From an uncultured Hyphomicrobiales bacterium (GTDB taxonomy: Bacteria > Pseudomonadota > Alphaproteobacteria > Rhizobiales > Rhizobiaceae): a DNA stretch of 64,000 nt. Of the stretch, positions 51,240 through 60,329 are shown piece by piece (position 1 is the stretch's first letter; each line of letters opens with the position of its first letter). The translations under genes and the position numbers were made by a program. The DNA lies in contig CALTTH010000007.1 of assembly GCA_943908365.1 (NCBI GenBank), forward strand, positions 18,539 to 82,538, written 5' to 3'. Below the pieces are notes generated by a model that worked only from the letters and a program-made list of their open reading frames with translations, was not told where the DNA came from and made no database searches.

Positions 51240-52421
51240 TTACGATTTATCCTGCCGCTCCGGCGGCTGACCGGGCGAGGCTCCTTTGCCACGAGCCTGG
51301 TCGAGCTTCGCGTTCGCTAGGCCAAGGATGGAGCCGGCATAAGCGCCGGGCGACCCGATCGCCTTCTCCTTGGCTGCGGATCCTGCTGCTTGCCCGGCCG
51401 AGCCAAGGCCTGCACCCACTCCGCGAATAGCCGCTCCTCCAAAGGAAGATCCGGCGGCCCGCGCCGCTTGCCCTGCTGCAAATCCTGCTCCGGCCGCACC
51501 TGCGGCCAGGAAGGCTCCGCCGGTTGCGAAAGACGCCGCCTGCCCACCGTGCTGAATGGCTTCCATCCCGCCGGAAACAGACGCCCCCTGAACGACGCCC
51601 TGCATGATGTTTGGAACATACATCGCAATGATAAACACAACGACCGAGATGCCGGCGATCGCAAGTGCGGTCTGAAATTGATCGCCGATATTTGGTTCGT
51701 TGGCGAGCCCGATTAGTACCTCGGAACCAATACGGGAGATCATAACGAGCGCCATCAGTTTCATGCCGACCGAAAACGCGTAGACCAGATATCGGACAGC
51801 AAAGTCCTTGGTGAACGACGAGCCGCCAAGCCCAAGCATGATCATCCCGGCGAGAAGGCCAAGATACATCTCGACCATGACGGAGACAAAGATTGCTGCG
51901 ACGAGTGAAAATGCGATCACCGTCACGACCATTGCAAATGCGGCCGATATCGCCAGTGCATTATCCTCGAAAAGTCCGAACTGCACTTTCGCTGACATCT
52001 TCGTTGCTACCGTCAGACCGGCATTGAAGACGTCTGCAGGTGAGGCCGTACCTCCTCCGGCACCGATCTGAAAAAGACTGTCCACCACGGCTTTGGCGAA
52101 TGTCGGTCCTTGCGTCAGCACGAAGGCAAAGAATCCCACAAACATGATCCGCCTGACGAGCTCGGCGAACCAGCTGTCCAGTGATGCGGCCTGCAATGCC
52201 AACCAAACAGCGGCAATTCCAATCTCGATGGTGGCGAGAATCCAGAAGAGAGATTTCGCCGCGTCCATCACGGTGGTCTCCCACCCTTTGGCCGCGGTTG
52301 TAATCTGGGTCTGAAGAGACGTCAGAACAGAGCCTTCCTGCGCAAAAGCCGGGTGAGCAATCACGACAGGAACGGTGACAAGTAGCAGAGCGACCCGCAA
52401 TTCGCTGTTGGAGATCGTCAT
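51240..52421 (-). CDS. trbL: TrbL (VirB6-like)
   Basis: Polytopic inner-membrane channel protein, 393 residues, with a signal-like N-terminus (ALLLVTVPVVIAHPAFA), about six membrane segments and the VirB6-like core (GLLAGMIMLGLGGSSFTKDFAVRYLVYAFSVGMKLM). The C-terminal part is glycine/alanine-rich and ends in a basic PPERQDKS tail. Starts just after trbK. Confidence 0.95.
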   Translation of the reverse strand: MTISNSELRVALLLVTVPVVIAHPAFAQEGSVLTSLQTQITTAAKGWETTVMDAAKSLFWILATIEIGIAAVWLALQAASLDSWFAELVRRIMFVGFFAFVLTQGPTFAKAVVDSLFQIGAGGGTASPADVFNAGLTVATKMSAKVQFGLFEDNALAISAAFAMVVTVIAFSLVAAIFVSVMVEMYLGLLAGMIMLGLGGSSFTKDFAVRYLVYAFSVGMKLMALVMISRIGSEVLIGLANEPNIGDQFQTALAIAGISVVVFIIAMYVPNIMQGVVQGASVSGGMEAIQHGGQAASFATGGAFLAAGAAGAGFAAGQAARAAGSSFGGAAIRGVGAGLGSAGQAAGSAAKEKAIGSPGAYAGSILGLANAKLDQARGKGASPGQPPERQDKS

Positions 52422-52425
52422 TGGT

Positions 52426-52602
52426 TCACCATTCGACCTTCATCTTCTCTCCGCCAGAAGTCGGGTAGGTCTTCGACGAACCGAAAAATGTTGCGCGGAG
52501 GTGTTGCGCCTCCTGTTTCTCGGACATCAGGAACCATAGCCCGGCGCTGCCGACAGCGAGCAAAGATGCGACTGCGATCAAGATCAGCTTCGTTCTCACC
52601 AT
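52426..52602 (-). CDS. trbK: TrbK-like entry-exclusion protein
   Basis: A 58-residue protein with a hydrophobic N-terminal segment (about 5-26). It holds the trbK position, and its start overlaps the trbJ end. Unlike TrbK of Ti plasmids it has no lipobox cysteine, so it may be membrane-anchored rather than lipidated. Its last 10 residues SGGEKMKVEW are identical to those of TrbJ (see findings). Confidence 0.8.
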   Translation of the reverse strand: MVRTKLILIAVASLLAVGSAGLWFLMSEKQEAQHLRATFFGSSKTYPTSGGEKMKVEW

Positions 52603-53399
52603 TCGACCTTCATCTTTTCGCCGCCGGAGGTGGACGGTGCTGCGCCGTTGAAGAATTCCTTCCGCCGAGCTTGTGCCAGATCCTTGTCGGTCTGCTCGCT
52701 TTGCAGCCACGTCCCCATCATCGTCATCTGCTGGGATACGAGACCACGCAGCTTTTGCGTTTGCGCAACCTGCTGCGCTGCAATCTCGTGGCCGACCTGG
52801 AGAGCTTTCATTTGGCCATCGGCCGATTCCGACATGTTTCGGAGCGAGTCCATCGTATCCTCCTCGCTGTCGAACTGGTCAGCCGTCAGGCTTGCAGCCT
52901 TGAGCGTGCTGGCGATGGTGTCGCGGTTGGTATCTGACCAACTGGCATAGCTAGAGGACAGGTCTGCCCCGTTGGCGGCGGCAGTCTGTAGCTCAGCATA
53001 GGATTGAAAGCGCTGCTTCAGCACATCATCTGCGCTCCCCATCGAGAAAGAGATGCTCTGTCCTTGATCGACGACATCCCGGAGCTGGTTGAGGTCGTTT
53101 TCGACTTGGCCCCAGATGTGATCGGGCAGCTGCGCCGTGTTTTGCAGCATGTTTTCGTAGATGTTCAGCTGGTTTTGGATCTGCTCGGCCAACTGACTGA
53201 TCTGTGTCAGCTGATTGTCGACTTGCAGGCCGGAGCTTTTAAGGAGGTCGACGAGCTGTGCATTGTTGGCAAGCTGTGTCCACTCGGTTGCAGCGCCCGT
53301 CGCTGAGCCGGCAAATGCTGGTGCCGAAGCGCAGACTGCAAAAGCTGCCACGATAGCGGTCGCGGATTTTCTTCTGAGCGATAGGATATGGTCAAGCAT
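52596..53399 (-). CDS. trbJ: TrbJ (VirB5-like)
   Basis: Minor pilus/tip protein, 267 residues, periplasmic: signal peptide (residues 1-30, ending APAFA), then a long alpha-helical region with QLTQISQLAEQIQNQLNIYENMLQNTAQL. The ATG at 53399 overlaps the trbE stop by 8 bases. The C-terminal tail SGGEKMKVEW is repeated at the end of TrbK. Confidence 0.95.
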   Translation of the reverse strand: MLDHILSLRRKSATAIVAAFAVCASAPAFAGSATGAATEWTQLANNAQLVDLLKSSGLQVDNQLTQISQLAEQIQNQLNIYENMLQNTAQLPDHIWGQVENDLNQLRDVVDQGQSISFSMGSADDVLKQRFQSYAELQTAAANGADLSSSYASWSDTNRDTIASTLKAASLTADQFDSEEDTMDSLRNMSESADGQMKALQVGHEIAAQQVAQTQKLRGLVSQQMTMMGTWLQSEQTDKDLAQARRKEFFNGAAPSTSGGEKMKVEW

Positions 53400-55830
53400 A
53401 GCGATTGATCCCTCTTTCATTGAGCCATTGGGTCGGCCAGTCTTTGCCGAAGGTTGAGAGAAGTTCCCGGATCCGAGCGAGGTCGGCTTTGCCGGAAGCA
53501 CCGACGAAGGACAGGGTGAGCGGCCCCAGCGCCATATCAAAAAGACGGCGTCCGTCCGGCGACGTCACGTAATATTCCCGCTTTGGAATAGCGGCTGCGA
53601 CGATTTCGATCTGGCGAGGATTAAAGCCGATGCGCTCATAGAATTCTCGTGTCCCGGACTCGCGGGCAGCCCCATTCGGGAGGCAGATCTTGGTTGGGCA
53701 GGATTCCTTAAGGACATCGATGATGCCCGAACGCTCTGCGTCCGAAATTGATTGAGTGGCAAGAACGACGGCGCAGTTTGCCTTTCGCAGCACCTTCAGC
53801 CACTCGCGGATCTTGTCGCGGAAAACCGGGTGACCGAGCATCAGCCACGCCTCATCGAGAATGATGAGACTTGGTGCCCCCGTTAGCCGCTTTTCGATAC
53901 GTCGAAACAGATAGGTCAGCACTGGCACGAGATTTCGCTCGCCCATATTCATCAGTTGCTCGATCTCGAAGCACTGGAATTGGCCGAGGGTCAGCGAATC
54001 CTGTTCAGCGTCGAGAAGCTGGCCCATGGGGCCGTCAACAGTATAGTGGTGCAACGCGTCCTTGATCTCCCGCATCTGAACGCCACTCACAAAATCCGAC
54101 AGCGACCGGCCTGGCGCCCCCGCCATCAAACCGATCTGCCGAGATATGGCGTTTCGGTGGTCCGGGGTGACCGTGACACCCTGCAGGGAGACGAGTGTTT
54201 CGATCCATTCGGAAGCCCAGGCGCGGTCGGTATCGGTCGAGAGATCGGAGAGAGGGCAAAAGGCAAGCTTAGCCCCCTCTCCTGCCTCGCCGCCGATTTC
54301 ATAGTGATTGCCATCCACGGCCAGCGTCAGCGGCAGAATAGAGTTGCCTTTGTCGAAGGCGAAAACCTGCGCACCCTTATACCGGCGAAATTGCGCTGCG
54401 ATGAGCGCGAGAAGCGTTGACTTGCCGGAACCGGTTGGTCCGAAAATGAGCGTATGCCCGACATCATCCACGTGAAGGTTCAGTCGGAAGGGTGACGATC
54501 CGGAAGCCACCTGTGTCAGTGGCGGCGCGTCGGGTGGATAGAACGGGCAGGGCGCAAGTGGACTGCCCGACCAGACGGAATTGAGGGGGATCAGGTCTGC
54601 GAGGTTGCGGGTGTTTATCAGGGGTTCCCGGATGTTGCAGTACCAGTTGCCTGGCAGGCTTCCGAGGAATGCGTCCGTCGCATTCAACGTCTCGATCCGC
54701 GCGCCAAATCCTTCAGCCTGGATCAACCTTCGAACGGACTCAGCTTTATCGGCGAGCTTTTCTCTGCTTTCGTCGAATAGAATGATGACCGGCGTGTAGT
54801 AGCCATAAGCGACAAGCTGTGAAGAAGCCTCGGCGATCGCGTCTTCAGTCTCCGCGACCATCGCCATTGCGTCCTGGTCAACCGATCGGCTTTGCGTCTG
54901 GAAGAGTTGGTCGAAGAACGGCCGCACCTTCTGTTGCCATTTCTTGCGCGTGCGCTCCAACCGCTGCTTTGCTTCCTCAGCATCCAGAAAGATGAAGCGC
55001 GACGACCAGCGGTAGGTGAGCGGCAAGAGATCGAGGTTATTCAAGATGCCTGGCCAGCTCTCGGCCGGCAAACCGTCGATTGCAATGACGCTGAGGAACC
55101 GGTTTTCGACCTTCGGGGTAAGGCCGTGCTCCAGCTCCGCGGTCGCCAGCCAGTCCAAATACATGGGAATTTCTGGCAGACGCACCGGGTGATTTTCACC
55201 GGTAATGCAGAATCTGATGAACTGGAACAGCTCATCGTAGCGGGCAATACGGGTGCCACCGCGTTCCGGCACGTCACGCGTCCGCATACGCTCAATGGAG
55301 ATGACGTTGCCAAGGTACTGCTCGATCTCTCGCGTGGAGCGCCTGAAACTGTCGAGCACCGTGTCGGCATAGGTCGCCGTCCGGCTCTCAGTGTCCGAGT
55401 AGATATAACGCGTGACGCCAGATCGCCGGCGCTCGGGAGGGCGATATGTCAGGACGAGCGCATGCCGGCTCTCGAAATGCCCGCGCTCTTGTTCGAAGTG
55501 CTTTCGCCGCTCATCATCGATCATGCGAGTGACAGGATCGGGGAAATGACTGCGTTCCGCAGAAGGATACTCAGTCGTTGGGATGCGCACGGCCTCGACC
55601 TGGATCATCCAGCCGGAACCTAGCCGTGAAAGGATCGTATTGATCTGACGGGACAGCTCGTTGCGCTCGAAATCCGTGGCGCTCTCGGAGTCAGGGCCGG
55701 CAAAATACCATCCCGCCATGAGACTTCCGTCCTTGAGAAGAATGATCCCGTTATCGACCAGTCCGGCATAGGGCACGAGATCGGCGAACGACGGTGCGAA
55801 AGGGCGAAGGGAACGCAAAGCGACCATCAT
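53392..55830 (-). CDS. trbE: TrbE (VirB4-like ATPase)
   Basis: Largest ATPase of the channel, 812 residues. The C-terminal RecA-like domain has Walker A IFGPTGSGKSTLLA near residue 466 and Walker B SLIILDEAWLMLG near 650. The N-terminal CagE/VirB4 domain is full length. I chose the ATG at 55830 with AGAGGTG upstream; it lies 8 bp after the trbD stop. No defects seen. Confidence 0.97.
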   Translation of the reverse strand: MMVALRSLRPFAPSFADLVPYAGLVDNGIILLKDGSLMAGWYFAGPDSESATDFERNELSRQINTILSRLGSGWMIQVEAVRIPTTEYPSAERSHFPDPVTRMIDDERRKHFEQERGHFESRHALVLTYRPPERRRSGVTRYIYSDTESRTATYADTVLDSFRRSTREIEQYLGNVISIERMRTRDVPERGGTRIARYDELFQFIRFCITGENHPVRLPEIPMYLDWLATAELEHGLTPKVENRFLSVIAIDGLPAESWPGILNNLDLLPLTYRWSSRFIFLDAEEAKQRLERTRKKWQQKVRPFFDQLFQTQSRSVDQDAMAMVAETEDAIAEASSQLVAYGYYTPVIILFDESREKLADKAESVRRLIQAEGFGARIETLNATDAFLGSLPGNWYCNIREPLINTRNLADLIPLNSVWSGSPLAPCPFYPPDAPPLTQVASGSSPFRLNLHVDDVGHTLIFGPTGSGKSTLLALIAAQFRRYKGAQVFAFDKGNSILPLTLAVDGNHYEIGGEAGEGAKLAFCPLSDLSTDTDRAWASEWIETLVSLQGVTVTPDHRNAISRQIGLMAGAPGRSLSDFVSGVQMREIKDALHHYTVDGPMGQLLDAEQDSLTLGQFQCFEIEQLMNMGERNLVPVLTYLFRRIEKRLTGAPSLIILDEAWLMLGHPVFRDKIREWLKVLRKANCAVVLATQSISDAERSGIIDVLKESCPTKICLPNGAARESGTREFYERIGFNPRQIEIVAAAIPKREYYVTSPDGRRLFDMALGPLTLSFVGASGKADLARIRELLSTFGKDWPTQWLNERGINRYA

Positions 55831-55837
55831 TGCACCT

Positions 55838-56137
55838 CTAAAAACGCCGCCACGGCGAAGACGTGGGCAGGTAGTGATGCCGGTAGCGCAAATGCCGCAC
55901 GTAGACATGACGCATGAGGGGATCGGATTTTGCCATCATGCGCAGTGCGCCGACGATCACGAACCAGATGGCCATGCCGAACAGCGCTGAATACAGGGTG
56001 AGCACGACGAAGATCAGGATGATTGCCACCAGCCCTGTGACAAGCAAGAGCTCCCGGTCTGCCCCCATCAGCAGGTTCGGCCGTGAAAGAGCGCGGTGAA
56101 TGCGATTGCGTTGGAGAGCGGAGTGCGGTTCACCCAT
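55838..56137 (-). CDS. trbD: TrbD (VirB3-like)
   Basis: A 99-residue inner-membrane protein, the usual TrbD length, with a double membrane segment (about 30-65) and the VirB3-type start ALQRNRIHRALSRPNLLMGADRE. The ATG at 56137 overlaps trbC by 8 bases. Confidence 0.93.
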   Translation of the reverse strand: MGEPHSALQRNRIHRALSRPNLLMGADRELLLVTGLVAIILIFVVLTLYSALFGMAIWFVIVGALRMMAKSDPLMRHVYVRHLRYRHHYLPTSSPWRRF

Positions 56138-56522
56138 GTGCCCCCTCCCTTTTTCCGACGGACATCGACTGGGATTCGACACCTGGCACACTCGTGGCGG
56201 CAATGCCGATCGATGCTCCGGTCGCGCCGAACAGTCCGACAATCGTCGTGGCCCCCAGCAGGATACCGGCGACCAGTACGATGTAGACGAGGCGTCGCGC
56301 GAAATCGTTGAGTTCGCCGCCGAAGATCAGCATTCCGCCGGCGATTGCCATGGCAGCCAACGCGATCGCTCCGGCAACCGGACCCGTGATGGACTCCTGG
56401 ATCTGTTCAAGCGGCCCTTCCCATGGAAGACTTCCACCGGAACTGGCGAGGGCTGGCGCCGCAAGCGCCGTGCAAAACAGAGCAGCGAGTAGCCCGAGGC
56501 GAAAAGAGCGATTATGCAGCAT
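56130..56522 (-). CDS. trbC: TrbC (VirB2-like pilin)
   Basis: Pilin precursor of 130 residues. A signal peptide (to about residue 30) is followed by two hydrophobic segments; GPLEQIQESITGPVAGAIALAAMAIAGGM is the conserved pilin part. It is the expected substrate for processing by TraF. I prefer the ATG at 56522, which has GAGGA just before it, to the in-frame ATG at 56534. Overlaps the trbB stop. Confidence 0.93.
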   Translation of the reverse strand: MLHNRSFRLGLLAALFCTALAAPALASSGGSLPWEGPLEQIQESITGPVAGAIALAAMAIAGGMLIFGGELNDFARRLVYIVLVAGILLGATTIVGLFGATGASIGIAATSVPGVESQSMSVGKREGAHG

Positions 56523-57477
56523 GAATGTCCTCATCAATTTGAGCGTAATGTTCGGTCTGGTACCGGCTACCGCTGAAGCCCTCGACATTGATGACCTCTC
56601 GTACCCGTCTCCCCCTCCCCGCGCGCTCGATCGAGATGACAAGATCAACGGCCTCGCCGATCACAGCCTGCATCGGTTGCTGGCTGACCTCGGCGGTCAG
56701 TTGCTCCAGACGACGCAAGGCGGACATGGCGGTATTGGAGTGGACGGTGGTGACGCCACCGGGATGGCCAGTATTCCAGGCTTTCAGCAGCGTTAGTGCG
56801 GCGCCGTCGCGGACTTCGCCAACGATGATGCGGTCGGGACGGAGGCGCATGGTGCTCTTGAGCAACCGCGCCATATCGATCGTATCACTGGTATGCAGGC
56901 ACACTGCATTCTCTGCCGCACACCTGATTTCCGCAGTATCTTCAAGAATGACCATGCGGTCGTCCGGCGCTGAGGCTATGATTTCAGCGATCACGGCATT
57001 GGCGAGAGTCGTTTTGCCCGAACCCGTTCCACCCGCGATCACGATATTGAGCCGATTCGCGATTGCGCTCCTGATCACTGTGGCTTGCGCCTCCGTCATC
57101 ACCTTGTCAGCGATATAGTCGTCGAGTGGGATCAGCCTGGAGGCTCTGCGCCTGATCGTGAACGTTGGCGACGCGACAACCGGGGGCAGCAACCCTTCAA
57201 AGCGGTGTCCGCCAATGGGAAGTTCGCCCGAAATGATCGGCCGCTCATCGTCCGCCTCTGATTGGAGAGCGTGTGCGACGGAGCCAATGATTGTTTCCGC
57301 TGCTGTCGCAGCCATCTCACCCGCGGGCGCAATACCCTGCCCTAACCGTTCGATGAAAACTTTACCGTCCGGGTTGAGCATGATCTCGACGACGCCAGGG
57401 TCGTCGAGGGCGATACATAAACGATCGCCCAGTGCTTCTTGAAGCTTGCGCACAAGGCGGGAATGCGACTGAAGCAT
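56512..57477 (-). CDS. trbB: TrbB (VirB11-like ATPase)
   Basis: Hexameric secretion ATPase, 321 residues, with Walker A GGTGSGKTTLAN at 149-160, Asp box VILEDTAEIRC and the Walker B/His box RPDRIIVGEVRDGAALTLLKAWNTGHPGG. First gene of the trb operon; ATG at 57477 with GAGGAG upstream. The tra-box-like site at 57540-57557 is 63 bp upstream. Confidence 0.97.
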   Translation of the reverse strand: MLQSHSRLVRKLQEALGDRLCIALDDPGVVEIMLNPDGKVFIERLGQGIAPAGEMAATAAETIIGSVAHALQSEADDERPIISGELPIGGHRFEGLLPPVVASPTFTIRRRASRLIPLDDYIADKVMTEAQATVIRSAIANRLNIVIAGGTGSGKTTLANAVIAEIIASAPDDRMVILEDTAEIRCAAENAVCLHTSDTIDMARLLKSTMRLRPDRIIVGEVRDGAALTLLKAWNTGHPGGVTTVHSNTAMSALRRLEQLTAEVSQQPMQAVIGEAVDLVISIERAGRGRRVREVINVEGFSGSRYQTEHYAQIDEDIHAA

Positions 57478-57844
57478 TGCAGCTTTCTCCTCGCTGATTG
57501 ATTTGCGGGAGAAAAAAGCGGGACGGCACCAAGCTGTCCACGTACAAATTTGTACCTCGCGATTCTCTGTCGTTTCCTGCACGGTGGCGCAAGTTGGAGA
57601 GACGGCCTGTCGGCGTCTTGAATATTTGCGAACAGATTGTGAGCGAAAGAGATTTTGGGCGAGAATTTATATCAGGCTAAATATCTGGAAACGTTGAAAA
57701 AAATGCGGGAACAGTTTGTTGCATCAAAGAGCGTTAAGGTTTTGTTAACCCTATTTCTCTTGCGGACAGACGAGAATCGTGCGCTATCTTCAGACGGTAA
57801 TAGCGCGTCTGACGCTGATAAACCGTCTTGAACCTGAGGCTAAA
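57478..57844. other. Divergent control region between trbB and repA
   Basis: 367 bases. Contains the tra-box-like palindrome at 57540-57557, then an AT-rich stretch (57630-57760) with GTTAAGGTTTTGTTAAC-type symmetry that may hold the repA operator or a DnaA-like region. No protein gene. Confidence 0.6.
57540..57557. promoter_or_regulatory. tra-box-like palindrome between trbB and repA
   Basis: ACGTACAAATTTGTACCT; 17 of 18 bases agree with the site at 36891-36908. On Ti plasmids TraR binds here to activate both trb and repABC. One site is visible in this stretch. Confidence 0.85.
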
Positions 57845-59053
57845 GTGAACGTGATCGACAGGCACATCAGTAGGGCAGCAACGTCCGCACATATTACGCA
57901 GCGCGCGGAAGCTCTATCCGCGAGACTCCGTGCGGTCGGTGAACGCGCCTTTCCCCCGACCGCGCAGAAGTCGCTTCGGTCGTTCACCTCTGGGGAGGTA
58001 GCCGAGATCGTTGGTGTTTCGGATGGCTACCTGCGCCAACTCTCCCTAGATGGCCTCGGCCCGGCACCTGATATCGGGACCGGTGGCCGACGCTCCTATA
58101 CACTTGAACAAATCAATGGCTTGCGGCAGTACCTCGCCGAGGCACGCCCCAAGGAAGCAGCGCGTTTCTGGCCCCGTCGCCGGGAGGGTGAAAAACTTCA
58201 AATCATCACTGTCGCCAATTTTAAGGGTGGCTCGGCCAAGACCACGACATCTCTATATCTCGCGCAGGGTCTGGCGCTCCAGGGTTATCGAGTCCTTGCC
58301 ATAGATCTTGATCCCCAGGCCTCGCTCTCCGCGATGTTTGGTTATCAGCCGGAATTCGATGTTGCGGAGAATACCACGATATACGGCGCCATCAGGTATG
58401 ATGACCAGCGTGTGGCGATGAAAGATGTGATCCGCAAGACCTACTTCACGGGCATCAGCATCGTTCCCGGCAATCTTGAGCTGATGGAGTTTGAGCATCA
58501 GACCCCGCGATTTATGCTTCAGAACCGAGGACGGCCAGAAGATTTGTTTTTCAGGCGTGTCGCAAGCGCCATTGATCAGGTCAAAGACGAGTACGACATT
58601 GTCGTTGTTGACTGCCCTCCTCAGCTTGGCTTCCTCACCATGGGTGCTCTGAATGCAGCGACAGGAATGATTGTCACCGTCCACCCACAAATGGTGGACG
58701 TAGCTTCCATGAGCCAATTTCTCCTAATGACGTCCGATCTTGTCTCCGTAATCGAAGAGGCGGGAGGTAAGCTCGACTATGATTTTCTGAGGTTCCTTGT
58801 GACCCGCCATGATCCCCGAGATGTACCTGAACAGGAAATCGTCGGTTTACTTCGGGACGTATTCGGTACCGATGTGATGGCTGCGGCAGCATGGAAATCG
58901 ACCGCAATTGCTAATGCCGGTTTGACCAAGCAATCTCTTTACGAGTTGTCGCGTGGCGCGGTCGGTCGATCGACCTATGATCGAGCGATGGAATCCATCA
59001 GTGCCGTGAATCACGAAGCTGTCGGCCTAATCAATGAAGTGTGGGGTAGATGA
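57845..59053 (+). CDS. repA: Partition ATPase RepA (ParA type)
   Basis: ParA-family ATPase of the repABC system, about 402 residues, also autorepressor of the operon. An N-terminal winged-helix domain (FPPTAQKSLRSFTSGEVAEIVGVSDGYLRQL) is followed by the deviant Walker A KGGSAKTTT near residue 127 and the ParA signature DLDPQASLS. I prefer the GTG at 57845, which has GAGG a few bases upstream; the in-frame ATG at 57779 would add 22 non-conserved residues. Confidence 0.96.
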   Translation: MNVIDRHISRAATSAHITQRAEALSARLRAVGERAFPPTAQKSLRSFTSGEVAEIVGVSDGYLRQLSLDGLGPAPDIGTGGRRSYTLEQINGLRQYLAEARPKEAARFWPRRREGEKLQIITVANFKGGSAKTTTSLYLAQGLALQGYRVLAIDLDPQASLSAMFGYQPEFDVAENTTIYGAIRYDDQRVAMKDVIRKTYFTGISIVPGNLELMEFEHQTPRFMLQNRGRPEDLFFRRVASAIDQVKDEYDIVVVDCPPQLGFLTMGALNAATGMIVTVHPQMVDVASMSQFLLMTSDLVSVIEEAGGKLDYDFLRFLVTRHDPRDVPEQEIVGLLRDVFGTDVMAAAAWKSTAIANAGLTKQSLYELSRGAVGRSTYDRAMESISAVNHEAVGLINEVWGR

Positions 59054-59090
59054 TGGTGCTCCACTCTCAAAAGAATCAATCGCTTAACTT

Positions 59091-59106
59091 GTTGTCAGCT
59101 GACGAC
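59091..59106. other. parS: parS-like palindrome between repA and repB
   Basis: GTTGTCAGCTGACGAC matches the repABC parS consensus GTTNNCNGCNGNNAAC with one mismatch. Its core GTCAGCTGAC is also in the site at 61575-61598. Confidence 0.7.
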
Positions 59107-59156
59107 GTGATGTCGTCGGGGCTAGTAGTTAAACGTTCTGATTGGGGAAATGATAG

Positions 59157-60161
59157 ATGAGCAAACGGACTCAATCAGTTCGCAATCTCTTTGCCGCAGG
59201 GCCTGATGAGGCGCCGACCGTGGACACACGTCAACCAATGCAGCGCGTAGCTTCAGGAGCGGTTCGGTCGTTGAAGGACACTTTTTCGGAAGTTGAGAGG
59301 GACTACGAAGAACTCAAGCAAAAAGTTGCTGACGGCGCTCTTCCGATTGACCTCGATCCGTCTCTTATCGACCCATCCCCCTTCGCCGATCGTTTTGCGG
59401 ATCAGGATGCTTCGGCTGTCGAAGCTCTCAAAGCCTCTTTCCTTGAGCACGGGCAAGAAATACCAATTCTAGTACGGGCTCATCCGACTGAGATTGGCCG
59501 TTATCAGATTTCTTATGGCCATCGTCGCGTACGAGCTGCCACTGAGCTTGGTCTTAAGGTCAAGGCTTACGTGCGCGAACTTAGTGACGATCGCCTTGCT
59601 GTCGCCCAAGGCATTGAAAATTCAGCTCGTGAAGATCTTACCTTTATAGAGCGTTCAATGTTCGCGCTGAAACTCGAGGAAGGCGGGTTTGAGAGGACTC
59701 TCATTCAAACCGCGTTGTCGGTTGATCGGCAGGAAGCATCCAAGCTCATCAACGTAGGCCGCGCAGTTCCTGGTTGGCTGGCCGAAGCGATAGGCCGCGC
59801 TCCGAAGATAGGTCGCCCGCGGTGGCAGGAGCTTGCTGACGGTCTGAAAAATGCAGGAGCGGAAAGCAAAGCGCGTAAGGCTACAACTGACAAGTCTTTT
59901 GGTCACAAGACTTCCGATGATCGCTTTATCGTGGTTCTTCGCGCGATAAAGGCGATAGATAGACCGAGCGCGGAAAAGACGCCGGTACTTTCCGCAAAAT
60001 CTGCCGAGGGTACTAAGATCGCTACCCTCGCGGTCTCCGGCAGGGTTTGTAAAATTGAGATTGATAGAGATCGGGACGAGGCGTTTGCCAAGTTCGTGAT
60101 GGATCGAATTCCTGATCTTTACGAGAAATTCCGGCAGACCGAGCCCGGATCCGAAGGTTAG
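59157..60161 (+). CDS. repB: Partition protein RepB (ParB type)
   Basis: ParB-family parS-binding protein, 334 residues. The N-terminal ParB domain has ILVRAHPTEIGRYQISYGHRRVRAA; the helix-turn-helix region is GFERTLIQTALSVDRQEASKLI. Length and motifs fit RepB of repABC. Distinct in sequence from the ParB-like protein at 26031. Confidence 0.96.
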   Translation: MSKRTQSVRNLFAAGPDEAPTVDTRQPMQRVASGAVRSLKDTFSEVERDYEELKQKVADGALPIDLDPSLIDPSPFADRFADQDASAVEALKASFLEHGQEIPILVRAHPTEIGRYQISYGHRRVRAATELGLKVKAYVRELSDDRLAVAQGIENSAREDLTFIERSMFALKLEEGGFERTLIQTALSVDRQEASKLINVGRAVPGWLAEAIGRAPKIGRPRWQELADGLKNAGAESKARKATTDKSFGHKTSDDRFIVVLRAIKAIDRPSAEKTPVLSAKSAEGTKIATLAVSGRVCKIEIDRDRDEAFAKFVMDRIPDLYEKFRQTEPGSEG

Positions 60162-60182
60162 AAAAGGAAGAAACCGCAAAAG

Positions 60183-60235
60183 AAAAAGGCCCCCAAACGT
60201 TGCCGTCGTGGAAGCCTCTCTCATTGGTCTAAGCA
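60183..60235 (-). ncRNA. Antisense RNA (ctRNA, incA) between repB and repC
   Basis: Minus strand: TTGACT (60269-60264), 17 bases and GATTCT (60246-60241) as promoter; start near 60235. The end is a terminator with stem GGCTTCC/GGGGGCC (60216-60210 and 60194-60188) and a T-run at 60187-60183. The length of about 53 and the place before repC are typical for the small RNA that limits RepC synthesis. Confidence 0.65.
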
Positions 60236-60329
60236 GCCTGAGAATCGCATTTCCATGAATCCCAGTCAATAGTCTTTGGCACCGATTTGGTGAGCTGATT
60301 CCTTTTGCCGATCGAAAGGTGAAAGAAAA

